This document shows positions 58,201 to 64,000 of a stretch of DNA of 64,000 nucleotides, piece by piece. Position 1 is the first letter of the stretch. Each line of letters begins with the position of its first letter. The stretch spans positions 7,297,440 through 7,361,439 of the forward strand of contig NW_004624747.1 of assembly GCF_000247695.1 (NCBI RefSeq), given 5' to 3'. Made by a program: the position numbers and the translations under genes. The stretch is from Heterocephalus glaber (Eukaryota > Chordata > Mammalia > Rodentia > Bathyergidae). The notes under the pieces are model-generated. The model saw only the letters and a program-made list of their open reading frames with translations, was not told the origin of the DNA and did not search any database.

Positions 58201-60037
58201 TAAGTAAGAAAATAAATACTGGGATAAAAAAGATATCCCCATAGAAATACTACCCAAACAAAAGCTGCCGTAGCTGTGTTCATATCACAAAGCAAACTCT
58301 ACAACAAAAAGCAATACTAGAGATAAGAGGGAAAATTCATAACGATGAAAGCTCAGTTCACCAAGATGAGTTTTAAATTTGAATATACTTTGTACAGAAT
58401 GACAAACCCTTAAAATACATACAGCATGGGCTCATAGAAATATAAAGAGAAACAGACCAATTTACAACCAAAGTAGGAAAGTTTAATGTACATTTTTTAG
58501 TTATGGATAAAAAAAAACACTCTGGAGGATAAATCTGAACAAGAGGACCTACTAGCCATTATAGAATTACTACACCCCATAACTGACCAAGCACATTCTC
58601 TTACATGTGGGCTATCTGCCAAAATTGACCATATACTGGGCCATACGGCAAACTGCAGAATACTAAAATGATATCAAGTATCTTATCAAATGTGTTATCT
58701 GACTCCACAGCAACTATGCTAGAAAAAAATTTCTAGAAAAATCTACCTTTATAAATTTAAGAAATATGTTTCCAGATAAGTCATATATCAAAAGATGATA
58801 CAGGAATCAAAAAATATATCAAAAATGGTGGGATTCAGCTAAAAGCAGTACTTGGAGTGAAAGATATTGCCTTAAAATGTACATCATATTAGAAAAGAGA
58901 AATATGGGCTAAGCATCTATCTCCAGAAGTTAGGGGGAAAATACAAAATGATAACATAATGGGAAGAATATAACAAGATCTATAAGGCAGAAAACTGTAA
59001 AATAGAATCAATAAAGTTTTATTTTCAACCAATAAAGTCAAACCTCTGACGTGGATGTTCAAAATTGAAGACACATACTACACGCAAAGGTACATTGCTA
59101 AGTTACAGACATTATCAAAGCAGAAGCAATGAAGATATGACAAACGTAATGCGGACAAATTAGAAAAATTAGATGAGGGCCAGGGACTTAGCTCAGTGGC
59201 ACTGCTCCTGCCTTGCAAGTGATAAGGTCCTGGGTTCCATCCCCAGTACCAAGAAAAAAAAAAAAATAGATGAAAAGGACAAATTCCTAAGAAGTCTCTA
59301 CTAACAAAGCAGATGGGGTTCAGAGAGCTGTGTTAAGGGGCAGCACAAGGCATAATGGGTAAGTTGGACACAGCTGGTGGGTTTTTGCAGGGTCAGTTCA
59401 TCATGGATGGACACAGGACCAGGGAAAGGTCGGCCAAAGCCAAAGGGAGCCCCAGATGCGGGAAGTGGGAGGGCCAGGAGTGGGGTCCCAGAGCAGATGG
59501 GCCGGGCAGGCATGGGCGGCGCTGCGGGGACAGCATCTTCCCGACCATGCCGCCACAGGGAGAACGCAGAGAACATGTACTACTTCTCCGAGCTGGCGCT
59601 GACCCTCAACGAGCTCGAGGGCGGCGTGGCGCCCACTGATAGCCGCCTGCGGCCCGACCAGCGGCTGATGGAGGAGGGACGCTGGGACCAGGCCAACACC
59701 GAGAAGCAGCGGCTGGAGGAGAAGCAGCGTCTGTCGCGGCGCCGGCGACTGGAGATCTGCGCCCCTGGCCGCAGTTGCGGCGCGGAGGAAGGTGAGGCCG
59801 GGCGAGGAGGGGACCCAGGGGCAGATGGGGTTACCCAGGGGAACAAGGGGGCACCCAGGAGAGGGGTTTACCCACCTCGGCCCGTGCCCAGCAGAGAAGG
59901 AGGCAGATGGGTATGTTCCACTGTGGTTCGAGAAGAGACTGGACCCGCTCACCAGAGAGACGGCCTACGTGTACAAGGGTGGCTACTGGGAGGCCAAGGA
60001 GAAGCAGGACTGGCATATGTGCCCCAACATCTTCTGA
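27960..60037 (+). CDS. OSBP2: OSBP2 (ORP4), oxysterol-binding protein 2, C-terminal 633 residues, 12 exons (spliced)
   Basis: Spliced coding part of a lipid-transfer protein of the OSBP family, which binds sterols and PI4P and works at ER contact sites. Exons are 27960-28216, 43301-43493, 44690-44807, 46662-46719, 46979-47125, 48213-48458, 50488-50608, 50883-50986, 51061-51156, 51234-51418, 59559-59791 and 59895-60037. All introns are GT-AG, every phase matches, and the joined frame is open for 633 residues to a TGA. Residues 1-86 are the linker with a leucine-rich segment, 168-174 the FFAT motif EYFDAME, and about 225-600 the ORD domain with EQVSHHPP at 339-346. It ends in WHMCPNIF. I assign OSBP2 rather than OSBP from recalled paralog differences such as KAVHC, the [15 protein letters not shown] stretch and the WHMCPNIF end. 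The PH domain and start codon lie upstream of the window. No frameshift or missing key residue is visible. Confidence 0.95.
29842..31690 (-). pseudogene. DNAJC2: Processed pseudogene of DNAJC2 (zuotin/MPP11)
   Basis: An intronless, broken copy of the mRNA for DNAJC2, a ribosome-associated J-domain co-chaperone with C-terminal SANT domains. It lies antisense in the 15-kb OSBP2 intron. The start ATG is at 31649-31651. The J domain with [12 protein letters not shown] is near 31300, the charged helical middle near 30800-31050, the first SANT repeat ([15 protein letters not shown]) near 30380, and the second near 30000, ending NASRARK at 29887. AATAAA is at 29848-29853 (minus strand). Damage includes a TGA at 31463-31465, a one-base insertion near 31345, further frameshifts near 30820, 30715 and 30240, and a clean in-frame loss of about 32 codons near 31081. 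It cannot make the protein. The 5' GC-rich end stops near 31685; no clear target-site duplication was found. Confidence 0.93.
40650..40800 (+). repeat. MIR SINE fragment
   Basis: 'ttgctgtgtgatcttggaac', 'ttcagtttcaccatcttgga' and 'cttacagggctcctatgagg' are MIR landmarks. Confidence 0.6.
41390..41475 (+). repeat. MIR SINE fragment
   Basis: 'gcctcactttcctcatctac' and 'caaatgggaatgatcccatt' match the MIR core 3' side. Confidence 0.6.
41757..41840 (+). mobile_element. ID-like tRNA SINE, near-consensus
   Basis: Sense copy 'gccagggatttagctcagtg', 'gcaagcgcaaagacccgagt', 'tcgatccccggtacc' and A12, with flanks 'aaaagtttga' / 'aaaagtttgg'. Intact A-box-like and B-box-like segments suggest it is young. 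Confidence 0.92.
43301..43493 (+). CDS. OSBP2: OSBP2 exon: coiled-coil linker
   Basis: The acceptor is 'cgcttgtccctcctag' and the donor is 'gtgagt'. The phase is 0 in and 1 out. It starts [12 protein letters not shown], directly continuing NAMIN of the exon 15 kb upstream. A charged helical stretch follows ([20 protein letters not shown]), then a Ser/Pro-rich end. This matches the helical linker between the PH and ORD domains in OSBP and ORP4. Confidence 0.94.
43744..43838 (+). mobile_element. ID SINE (classic type) with AC-rich tail
   Basis: 'gggcatagcttagaggactt' to 'gctcaatcccctgtactgc', then an AC-rich tail. Duplication 'tctcaaaagtt' at about 43732 and 43840. Confidence 0.8.
44036..44131 (-). 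mobile_element. ID-like tRNA SINE
   Basis: Antisense copy 'ggtaccagggattgaactcg' to 'gataaatccccggccc', with duplication 'ctctgtgttt' on both sides. Confidence 0.9.
44135..44315 (-). mobile_element. L1 ORF2 fragment, minus strand
   Basis: On the minus strand an open stretch reads [20 protein letters not shown] and then [16 protein letters not shown]. This aligns with the L1 ORF2 segment just after the endonuclease domain. It is only about 60 codons long and is a fossil. Confidence 0.85.
44335..44455 (+). mobile_element. L1 ORF2 fragment, plus strand (endonuclease end)
   Basis: 'cagaattcacattcttctca' and 'gctgcacatgggatgttctc', then 'cagaccacatactcgctcat', match L1 ORF2 in sense. In an intact L1 this lies a few hundred bases before the minus-strand piece next to it, so the pair is inverted. 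Confidence 0.8.
44690..44807 (+). CDS. OSBP2: OSBP2 exon: acidic stretch with FFAT motif
   Basis: The acceptor is 'tgtgtgtttctag' and the donor is 'gtaggc'. The phase is 1 in and 2 out. It encodes [20 protein letters not shown] and onward to ITETNED. The core EYFDAME at 44740-44760 fits the FFAT consensus (two phenylalanines in an acidic tract), which in this family binds VAP-A/B on the ER. The acidic run just before it is typical of functional FFAT motifs. Confidence 0.94.
44740..44760 (+). other. OSBP2: FFAT motif (VAP-binding) in OSBP2
   Basis: Seven codons read E-Y-F-D-A-M-E, preceded by acidic residues from 44715. The canonical core is E-F-F-D-A-x-E, so the first aromatic is Tyr here, as I recall for ORP4. 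The known role is tethering to ER VAP proteins; binding here is inferred. Confidence 0.88.
44900..45023 (-). mobile_element. B1 SINE (antisense)
   Basis: 'agacagggcctcactatgta', 'caggctggcctcaaatttgt' and 'gcttcccaagtgctgggatt'. It lies about 90 bp after an OSBP2 exon. Confidence 0.9.
45050..45240 (-). mobile_element. B1-dID SINE (antisense)
   Basis: ID part 'ggactagggattgaaccctt', then B1 body 'gagacaaggtcatgctaagt' to 'gtgctgggattataggtgtg'. Confidence 0.85.
46662..46719 (+). CDS. OSBP2: OSBP2 short linker exon (58 bp)
   Basis: The acceptor is 'ttatttcctgcag'. The phase is 2 in and 0 out. It encodes [20 protein letters not shown]. The donor 'gtgagt' at 46720 joins to VLDGAS of the next exon, as expected for ORP4. 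A second donor 'gtaaga' lies 9 bp further on (46729) and would add three residues in frame. A 271-codon open frame overlaps this exon in another frame and is treated as chance. Confidence 0.9.
46720..46734 (+). promoter_or_regulatory. OSBP2: Tandem 5' splice sites, 9 bp apart
   Basis: The sequence reads 'gtgagtgaggtaagagc'. Both 'gtgagt' (46720) and 'gtaaga' (46729) are good donors. The first gives DN|VLDG as expected. The second would insert Val-Ser-Glu without breaking the frame. Confidence 0.6.
46979..47125 (+). CDS. OSBP2: OSBP2 exon: ORD lid region
   Basis: The acceptor is 'tgtttctccacag' and the donor is 'gtaggt'. The phase is 0 on both sides, giving 49 codons. It encodes [20 protein letters not shown], then [17 protein letters not shown] and RELSRIPMP. 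In OSBP-family ORDs this stretch forms the lid and the start of the barrel that covers the bound lipid. Confidence 0.95.
47440..47710 (+). repeat. MIR/L2-like ancient repeat
   Basis: 'cttagcaaggtcacatagca' and 'ctgtgtacaatctgcaaaat' resemble MIR-type sequence. Ends are unclear. Confidence 0.45.
47786..47966 (+). other. Possible cryptic or poison exon in OSBP2 intron
   Basis: A reasonable acceptor ('cacctgtcctcacag') opens a frame in the phase of the upstream exon: [20 protein letters not shown] and onward. It reaches TAA at 47947-47949, before a weak donor 'gtaaac' at 47967. Inclusion would truncate the protein before the ORD core. It has no counterpart in the ORP4 protein I know, so it is a weak candidate. 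Confidence 0.2.
48213..48458 (+). CDS. OSBP2: OSBP2 exon: ORD core up to EQ of the family signature
   Basis: The acceptor is 'cccttccactcacag' and the donor is 'gtgagg'. It has 82 codons in phase 0. It begins [20 protein letters not shown], then has [20 protein letters not shown] and ends RSLCEQ. The last two residues are the first half of the EQVSHHPP signature, which is completed by the exon at 50488. Confidence 0.96.
48459..50487. other. OSBP2 intron
   Basis: 2,029 bp of mostly unique sequence, with one antisense ID-like SINE at 50288-50382 and a MIR-like tail near 50000-50040. No exon seen. Confidence 0.8.
50288..50382 (-). mobile_element. ID-like tRNA SINE close to an exon
   Basis: T20 tail, 'ggtaccggggattgaacttg' and 'gctaaatccccagcccc'. 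It ends about 105 bp before the OSBP2 acceptor at 50488. Confidence 0.92.
50488..50608 (+). CDS. OSBP2: OSBP2 exon: VSHHPP lipid-headgroup site
   Basis: The acceptor is 'ccgtctgatcccag' and the donor is 'gtaagc'. The phase is 0 in and 1 out. It encodes [18 protein letters not shown] and then [13 protein letters not shown]. The His-His pair in this motif binds the PI4P phosphate in the family's known structures. The exon opens with 'gtgagc', itself donor-like (see findings). Confidence 0.95.
50883..50986 (+). CDS. OSBP2: OSBP2 exon: ORD core
   Basis: The acceptor is 'ctcggcctccag' and the donor is 'gtcagg', a non-optimal GT. The phase is 1 in and 0 out. It encodes [20 protein letters not shown] and then [10 protein letters not shown], matching the family order. 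Confidence 0.94.
51061..51156 (+). CDS. OSBP2: OSBP2 exon: ORD core
   Basis: It is separated from the previous exon by a 74-bp intron. The acceptor is 'cttctctcaccag' and the donor is 'gtaagc'. It has 32 codons in phase 0, encoding [19 protein letters not shown] and then [12 protein letters not shown]. Confidence 0.95.
51234..51418 (+). CDS. OSBP2: OSBP2 exon: late ORD
   Basis: It follows a 77-bp intron. The acceptor is 'gccgatgttcacag' and the donor is 'gtaagt'. The phase is 0 in and 2 out. It encodes [20 protein letters not shown], a Ser-rich loop ([13 protein letters not shown]) and LLWRKYPLP. The split Pro codon is completed across the 8.1-kb intron by the exon at 59559, which continues ENAENMYYF. 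Confidence 0.95.
51419..53050. other. OSBP2 intron, AT-rich, mostly old repeat
   Basis: First part of an 8,140-bp intron. A classic ID SINE lies at 52646-52725. The rest is A-rich and resembles decayed L1, but I cannot place it securely. Confidence 0.55.
52646..52725 (+). mobile_element. ID SINE (classic type)
   Basis: 'ggggctagggatgtaactca', 'gtggtagagcatgtgtttag' and 'gccctgggttcaagccc' match the standard rodent ID body, unlike the diverged type that dominates the window. Confidence 0.85.
53050..54480 (+). mobile_element. L1 fragment (ORF2 5' side), sense
   Basis: A-rich sequence with 'cacagaatacacttttttca', 'attacacatggaatgtttga' and 'caatcatgtattaagcaata', which align with the L1 ORF2 endonuclease end. 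Decayed. Confidence 0.7.
54486..54571 (-). mobile_element. ID-like tRNA SINE
   Basis: Antisense copy in an otherwise sense-rich block. Duplication 'tactttatactttt' at about 54472 and 54572. Confidence 0.9.
54800..54985 (+). mobile_element. B1-dID SINE
   Basis: B1 body ('gaagctgaggcagggggact' to 'gtgagaccctgtctcaaaat') joined to an ID part ('gggctgggaatgtagttcag' to 'attccatccctagtattcc'). Confidence 0.88.
55432..55515 (+). mobile_element. ID-like tRNA SINE
   Basis: Sense copy 'gggccggggatttagctcag' to 'tcgatctccggcacc' and A-tail. Exact 15-bp duplication 'aaaagataaaaatct' at 55417-55431 and 55516-55530. Confidence 0.93.
56317..56401 (+). mobile_element. ID-like tRNA SINE
   Basis: Near-consensus sense copy 'gggccagggatttagctcag' to 'tcgatccccagtacc' and A10. 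Confidence 0.92.
56432..56602 (+). mobile_element. B1-dID SINE
   Basis: 'agctgggtatgacggtgcat' through 'gaccttgtctcaaaaattta', then the ID part 'tgggctgaggaagtagaata' to 'ttccatcctcagaactac'. Confidence 0.88.
56638..56745 (+). mobile_element. B1 SINE
   Basis: 'gttggggatggtggtgtaca', 'gagaggctgaggcaggagga' and 'gttcaaggccagcctgggca', then an A-rich tail. Confidence 0.85.
56762..56848 (+). mobile_element. ID-like tRNA SINE
   Basis: Sense copy 'gctggggatttagctcagtg' to 'tcgatccccagtacc' and A-tail. Duplication 'aaagaaagtgattgtt' / 'aaagaaagtgatcgtt'. Confidence 0.92.
56945..57240. repeat. GC-rich island of decayed 36-42 bp monomers within L1 sequence
   Basis: Three monomers end in 'caagtcc' at 57039, 57081 and 57117. 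'agagaccaa' and 'ggatctgcactgg' also recur. Composition contrasts sharply with the AT-rich flanks. On the minus strand the frame stays open (57209 down to 56940), with a 12-14 residue repeat beginning D-L and containing T-(V/L)-x-W. The origin is unknown to me; a repeat-rich part of an L1 or another transposon is possible. Confidence 0.6.
57245..57830 (+). mobile_element. L1 3' region, sense
   Basis: 'aatcatcggtaatcaggtaa', 'caatgaaataccactttact' and 'gagtataatttggtgcagcc' match the L1 3' region. An old antisense ID lies at about 57470-57555. Confidence 0.75.
58200..59170 (+). mobile_element. L1 ORF2 5' region, sense
   Basis: 'aagctgccgtagctgtgttc', 'agcacattctcttacatgtg' and 'caaaattgaccatatactgg' then 'gccatacggcaaact' align with the L1 ORF2 endonuclease segment. 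Decayed. Confidence 0.72.
59177..59267 (+). mobile_element. ID-like tRNA SINE
   Basis: Sense copy 'ggccagggacttagctcagt' to 'tccatccccagtacc' and an A-rich tail, with 'ttagatgag'/'atagatgaa' flanks. Confidence 0.88.
59559..59791 (+). CDS. OSBP2: OSBP2 penultimate exon
   Basis: The acceptor is 'ccatgccgccacag' and the donor is 'gtgagg'. The phase is 2 in and 1 out. It encodes [20 protein letters not shown], the conserved [16 protein letters not shown], then [18 protein letters not shown] and a Cys/Gly-rich end. The exon is GC-rich with many CpGs, unlike the upstream exons. The frame stays open through the next intron only by chance. Confidence 0.95.
59895..60037 (+). CDS. OSBP2: OSBP2 last coding exon and stop
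   Basis: It follows a 103-bp intron. The acceptor is 'cggcccgtgcccagcag'. The phase is 1 in. It encodes [18 protein letters not shown], then [18 protein letters not shown] and HMCPNIF, with TGA at 60035-60037. This C-terminus is conserved in OSBP and ORP4, and the His-Met variant marks ORP4. Confidence 0.95.
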
Positions 60038-61420
60038 GTGCCACCCCTGCAGCAAATACTGATGCCTGCACAGCCGGGTCCACCTTTTCCTTTATGCACT
60101 CAATTCAATAGTGAATCCCCCCCCCAAAAAAAAAGTTTGGGGAGCTCCTACCTTAGAAGGGGGAAGGGTTGACCCGGGTTCTCTCCATCTCCCAGGTGCA
60201 CCGGGTCACCTGTGCCCCCTTCACCATGGACTTGGGCCCCATGGGCACCCCAGCACCCACTTAACATAACTCAGGCTGGCTGGCCCAGGCCATCAGCTGC
60301 CCAGGGCACCAGCCCCAACCCAGGGAGGAACTGGCCCCTCCTTGGGAGCCTCTTTTGACTTTTTTAGAAAAGAGAATCTCCATTTCTTTCCAGCCATGAT
60401 TTTTAGTATAGTATTTAGCAGATAGCTTTCTAAGTGTACTTTCTTGCCATAAAATTGTCCTGGCAAGATTCCCTTTTAAAGACATCAGGAAGCCAGAACC
60501 CTTTGAATTGGGAGCGTTTTGTAGCTCAACATGGCAGAGCCCTCTTTCTATCTGAGCTACCCATCCACCTGGAGCCTAGGGCCCACAGAGACGGAGCAGA
60601 AGGGGGCTGCCCTGGACCAGCCGAGCACAAATGGTCTTGGGAGTGACAACCCATGACTGGGATGGGGGACTTCTGAGTGTCCCCATGCAGATTGAGGGCA
60701 GTAGCCCCTTGCCTACCTTGGCCATGCTGAGGCAGCACCTAGCCCCAAAGAGGCCAAGAAGGGCTGAAAAGGAGGGCCCACCGGTGCTCCCTGCCCTGAG
60801 AACCAGGCCCCAAATCAGCAATAACAAACCCTCTGCACAACCTGGGCTGGTGACCTGGGCACCACTGACCCAGCATCCCACCTCATCCTCAGGTGGCTCC
60901 AGGGGTGCCCATCTCAGCACCCCCTGAACTCTTTATTTGCCTAATATATATATATGATATATAAATATATAATAGCTATTTTGCTTAAATTTCTATAGTA
61001 TGTAAAAGTGAAAAATGATGAAGACAGGGCACACCTGTCTGAGTTTGGCCTCCCATAAGCTGTGCCCTGCCCTCTCATACTCCTTCTGATGGCTTCTGCC
61101 AATCTTAAGGGGATTGGACCACTGTGGCCAGTCCCAGCCCTCAGAAATCCCTTCTCTAACTTTTCCTACTTCAGTTTGGTCCTGAAAGTTCATTGTGGGG
61201 TTTTTCTTTCTACTCCAGGACTGGTTTTTATATTAAAAAAAAAAAAAAAAAAGTGAAAACACCAACGTGTGAAATGCCTTATGATGCCCACTCCAGAAGG
61301 GCAGGTTGGGGGTCCCCATGGAGCCTCCTCTCAGAACTATGGAATGGACCTCTTCCCAACACTCTTTGTGAGCAAGCAGCTTTTGACCCCTAATAAAAAA
61401 AAAAAAACTTGGCTTTGGAG
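60038..61420 (+). other. OSBP2: OSBP2 3' UTR
   Basis: About 1.38 kb between the TGA and the polyadenylation region. It has several A and T runs, an AT-rich stretch near 60942-60975 and an 18-base A run near 61235. No open frame continues the protein. The exact end is inferred from the AATAAA at 61392. Confidence 0.75.
61392..61397 (+). terminator. OSBP2: Likely OSBP2 polyadenylation signal
   Basis: A canonical AATAAA sits inside an A run ('cctaataaaaaaaaaaaac'). It is followed by a T/G-rich stretch ('cttggctttggagttttc') at the right distance for a downstream element. It is the first canonical AATAAA I found after the stop codon. Confidence 0.72.
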
Positions 61421-61765
61421 TTTTCTACTGCCTTGTCCCTGAGTCTGTCTGTGGCTGGATGAAGGGGGACTAACAAAGGAAACAGGTGACAGTCCCTGAG
61501 GCAACGTGGGGGAAGGACTGTGGGGCTTTGTTCTGTTAGGTCTATCCAAGGAAGGCTGCCCAGGAAGGCTGAGTGAGCACCATGTAACACTAACCTCGGG
61601 GAAGGGTCACAGCTCTGCCAAGGGCCACCATGATGACTACACCCCACCTGCCTCCCCTCAGAAGGGCAGTGCTTTAGCCACCTGGAGACCTCCAGAAGCC
61701 CCCTCCTGTCTCTCAGTTCCTGTGGCTGTCTAGGATAGGGCCAAGGCACCCACAGCTCTCCATGA
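61421..61765. other. Intergenic sequence after OSBP2
   Basis: Unique sequence with no recognised gene. In human the next gene (MORC2) is convergent; no part of it is recognisable here. Confidence 0.6.
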
Positions 61766-61767
61766 GT

Positions 61768-62207
61768 GTTATGGTTTAGATCTAGAATGTCCTTCCAAAG
61801 ATGGCTGGATCATGGGGTACTGTACTTCTGGGTAAATTCATCCACCAGTGAGTTCAGTCGCTAAGTATCCTATTGGGAAGTGGAGCCTGACCAAAAGAGG
61901 GGGGTTAATGGGGTGTGACCTGGAAGGGTGTATCTCTCTCCCTGGCTCCCCACTTCTCTCCCTGCTTCCTGGCTGCCATGACATAAGTAGCTTTCTATTG
62001 GCGGACTCTTCTACTATACTGGGTTCTTTTTCAACCATGTATAGACTGAGACTTCTGTGTCACAGTTCACAACCCTGCCACAGCACAATGGATGAGATTA
62101 CTAGGAGTCAATGTCCAATTCAAACTCTTAAGAAGGCCCAGAGGGACTGCCCTTAACTGAGACCCTCTCAGTGTGAGAGTCTAATAAAGACAGCCCCAAA
62201 TTGAAGC
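61768..62207 (+). mobile_element. MaLR-type solo LTR (sense)
   Basis: 'gtgttatggtttagatctag', 'atcctattgggaagtggagc', 'ctgcttcctggctgccatga' and 'tatagactgagacttctgtg' follow the sense order of rodent ERVL-MaLR LTRs. 'taataaa' lies near the end. No internal viral genes. Confidence 0.72.
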
Positions 62208-62214
62208 TTCTGTG

Positions 62215-62380
62215 TTTTTTTTGTTTGTTTTTTTTTTTTGAGGCAGGGTCTCCCTTTGTAGTTCAGGCTGGCCCTGAACTCACTATGTACCCCAGGCTGG
62301 CCTCAAACTCATGGCAATCCTCCTGCCTCAGCTTCCCAAGTGCTGGGATTACAGGCCTGAGCCACCACGTCTGGCTGTGA
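62215..62380 (-). mobile_element. B1 SINE with 29-bp internal duplication (antisense)
   Basis: 'tgtagttcaggctggccctg' and 'tgtaccccaggctggcctca' are the two copies of the ~29-bp unit typical of rodent B1. The T-rich tail is at the left. Confidence 0.93.
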
Positions 62381-62399
62381 CTTTTTATTGATAGAATCA

Positions 62400-63310
62400 G
62401 AAAGCATGGATAAAGGACAAAAGAATGTCTGTATAGGACATATAGGGGACAGGAGAAGGACAAGGTGGTCTGTTACATGATTGACCTTAGGGCCAATCTA
62501 AGTCACAAGTCAGAGTATGGGGAAGAGAGGGCAAGAGCACTCATTCCTTAAGGCAGTATATTTTGATCCTACGTGGACTTGTGGCCCTGTAAACTTTTAA
62601 TCTCTAACCATGTATTCCGGGAGGTTTTGGATATGTGGTTCAAGAGTCCCTTGTCTCTGCATATCCATCTCATACATATCTCTGACCAACACCCCCACAC
62701 CTCTGAAGCTGAGTCAAAATAAACCACCTCTCTTCCCTTGAGTTGTGGGTGTTGGGTAGTGTGTTTTAGCAATGAGGAAAATGACTACTACAAGGAGGGG
62801 AGATGTGCCCTGGTAAGTTCCACACTGCTTGACAATTGTGACCTGGGCTGCTGCTGTTGCCCCACAACTAAGAGCCAGCAAGAGGAGCTGGTGGTCTGCC
62901 CATTGGGTCATCCTCCACTGCCAGTGCTTCCAAATGAGACCATGGGGTAGGGCAGGGAGCCAGGGCTCTCATCATCCCTTGTAACCCATCTAGTGGGCTG
63001 GTCTATGGAGCTCCCTTCTCAGCCTTGTTTCCTCATCTGTGAGGAGGTGGCCACTGGTGAATCCTACCAAAAGAGCTGGAGAGGCAGCACTCACTGGAAT
63101 GGGGGTGGGGGGCAGGGAACAGGCTGCATGGACAAAGACCAGCCCCCTAAGGCAGAGTTAGGGATCTGAAGAGCCTGGAATGGACTAGACCAGGTAGAGC
63201 TCTGAACAGGGAGTGACATTAGGCAGCATTATGGAGAGTGGTGACCAGCACACAACCAAACTGATATGTACTTAATGGTCCCCTGTATACCAGCCACCAT
63301 TGAGTAAAAT
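62400..63310. other. Intergenic, no gene seen
   Basis: Short chance frames only. Unique sequence of moderate GC with no recognised repeat ends. Confidence 0.6.
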
Positions 63311-63321
63311 ATATAAAAGAG

Positions 63322-63465
63322 TTCTAGCTGGGCATAGTGGCACACACCTGTAATCCCAGCACTCAAGTGGCTGAGACAGGAGGATTGCTATGAGTTTGAG
63401 GCCAGCCTGGGCTAATGAATTCAAGGCCACCTAAACTATATAGTGAGACTCAAAAAACAAACAAA
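63322..63465 (+). mobile_element. B1 SINE with internal duplication
   Basis: 'agctgggcatagtggcacac', 'gtttgaggccagcctgggct' and 'aattcaaggccacctaaact' carry the duplicated B1 unit. An A-rich tail leads into a TA/CA microsatellite. Confidence 0.93.
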
Positions 63466-63520
63466 AATTTTATATATACATATACACACACACACACATA
63501 TATGTATGTATGTATAATTT
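63466..63520 (+). repeat. (TA)n/(CA)n microsatellite in a B1 tail
   Basis: 'ttttatatatacatatacac', 'acacacacacatatatgtat' and 'gtatgtata' grow from the SINE's A tail. Confidence 0.9.
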
Positions 63521-63589
63521 CTGCAACATAGGCTGTAAGGGACCACTGATACATCCAACAAAAGGATAACACATAAAAGACCTTCATGA

Positions 63590-63697
63590 CTGGGGGATTT
63601 AGCTCAGTGGCACCACAACTGTCTTGCAAGCACACGGTCCTGCTTTGCATCCCCAGTACAAACAAATAAATAAATGGGGTTTTTTAAAAAAAAAAAA
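63590..63697 (+). mobile_element. ID-like tRNA SINE
   Basis: Sense copy 'gactgggggatttagctcag' to 'gcatccccagtac', with a complex A-rich tail. Duplication 'aaaagacctt' on both sides. Confidence 0.85.
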
Positions 63698-63726
63698 GAC
63701 CTTTATGGATATAATTGAAAAGACGT

Positions 63727-63982
63727 GAGTCGCACGGAACACACGCCGAATCAGCCCACTGCAGACAGGCAGGTCTGCCCATGCCCTACCGAGGTCCTGA
63801 GTCACACAGAACATGCTGAATCAGCCCGCTGCAGACAGGCAGGTCTGTGCACGCCCTACCGAGGTCCTGAGTCACGCAGAAGACACCAAGTCACCCTGTT
63901 GCAGACAGGCAGGTCTGCCCACACCCTACTGAGGTCCTGAGTCACGCGGAAGACACTGAATCACCCCGCTGCAGACAGGCAG
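63727..63982 (+). repeat. 70-72 bp minisatellite at the window edge
   Basis: Units start 'gagtc' at 63727, 63799, 63869 and 63939 (spacing 72, 70, 70). Each contains 'gcagacaggcaggtctg', whose ends are inverted repeats. The last unit diverges after 'gcagacaggcag' (63971-63982) and 'ccacctgattcc' follows. Confidence 0.95.
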
Positions 63983-64000
63983 CCACCTGATTCCACACTA

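Noticed and set aside
59377..60111. 244-codon open frame covering the last OSBP2 exons
   Set aside because: Only its exon 59559-59791 part is real. It reads through the 103-bp intron and then leaves the true frame; splice signals and homology define the exons.
61421..64000. 3' end of MORC2, the convergent neighbour in human
   Set aside because: No minus-strand coding or UTR match could be recognised here.

Overview
This window is nuclear DNA from a placental mammal, almost certainly a rodent outside the mouse and rat family. Three things point there: long introns full of decayed L1, MIR and MaLR sequence; B1 elements, including B1 fused to an ID-like part (B1-dID); and about 20 copies of an ID-like tRNA-derived SINE. 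That SINE has a diverged middle ('ggttccgccacctgcc' type) and ends in 'ggtacc' plus an A tail. A beaver-like or squirrel-related lineage fits, but the species cannot be fixed from the sequence alone.

The only intact gene is OSBP2 (ORP4, an oxysterol-binding-protein relative) on the + strand. Twelve coding exons lie between 27960 and 60037. All splice phases agree, so together they encode the last 633 residues: the linker after the PH domain with its leucine-rich segment, the FFAT motif that binds VAP proteins, and the whole lipid-transfer (ORD) domain with its EQVSHHPP signature. The first exons, with the N-terminus and PH domain, lie before the window, so 1-27959 is upstream intron. The 3' UTR runs to an AATAAA at 61392.

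Layout: 1-12.4 kb is T-rich antisense L1 sequence with many young SINEs and one assembly gap. 12.5-12.9 kb is a MaLR-type LTR. 13-28 kb is mostly unique intron with a likely solo LTR near 21.1-21.7 kb and an L1 inserted into an older repeat near 22.2 kb. 28.2-43.3 kb is a 15-kb intron holding a broken processed copy of DNAJC2 on the minus strand. 43.3-51.4 kb is the exon-dense part of OSBP2. 51.4-59.6 kb is an 8-kb intron made largely of sense-strand L1. 59.5-61.4 kb holds the last two, GC-rich exons and the 3' UTR. 61.4-64 kb is intergenic, with a second MaLR LTR, B1 copies and a 70-bp minisatellite at the window edge.

No new enzyme or defence system was found. The most interesting items are: two copies of a ~79-bp hAT-type mini-transposon, one caught in a four-deep nest of insertions; GC-rich 36-42 bp monomers that keep a 14-residue repeat open; a splice junction in the family signature that recreates a donor site; a tandem donor pair; a possible minus-strand exon near 20.4 kb; and an orientation rule linking SINE direction to the strand of the host L1.
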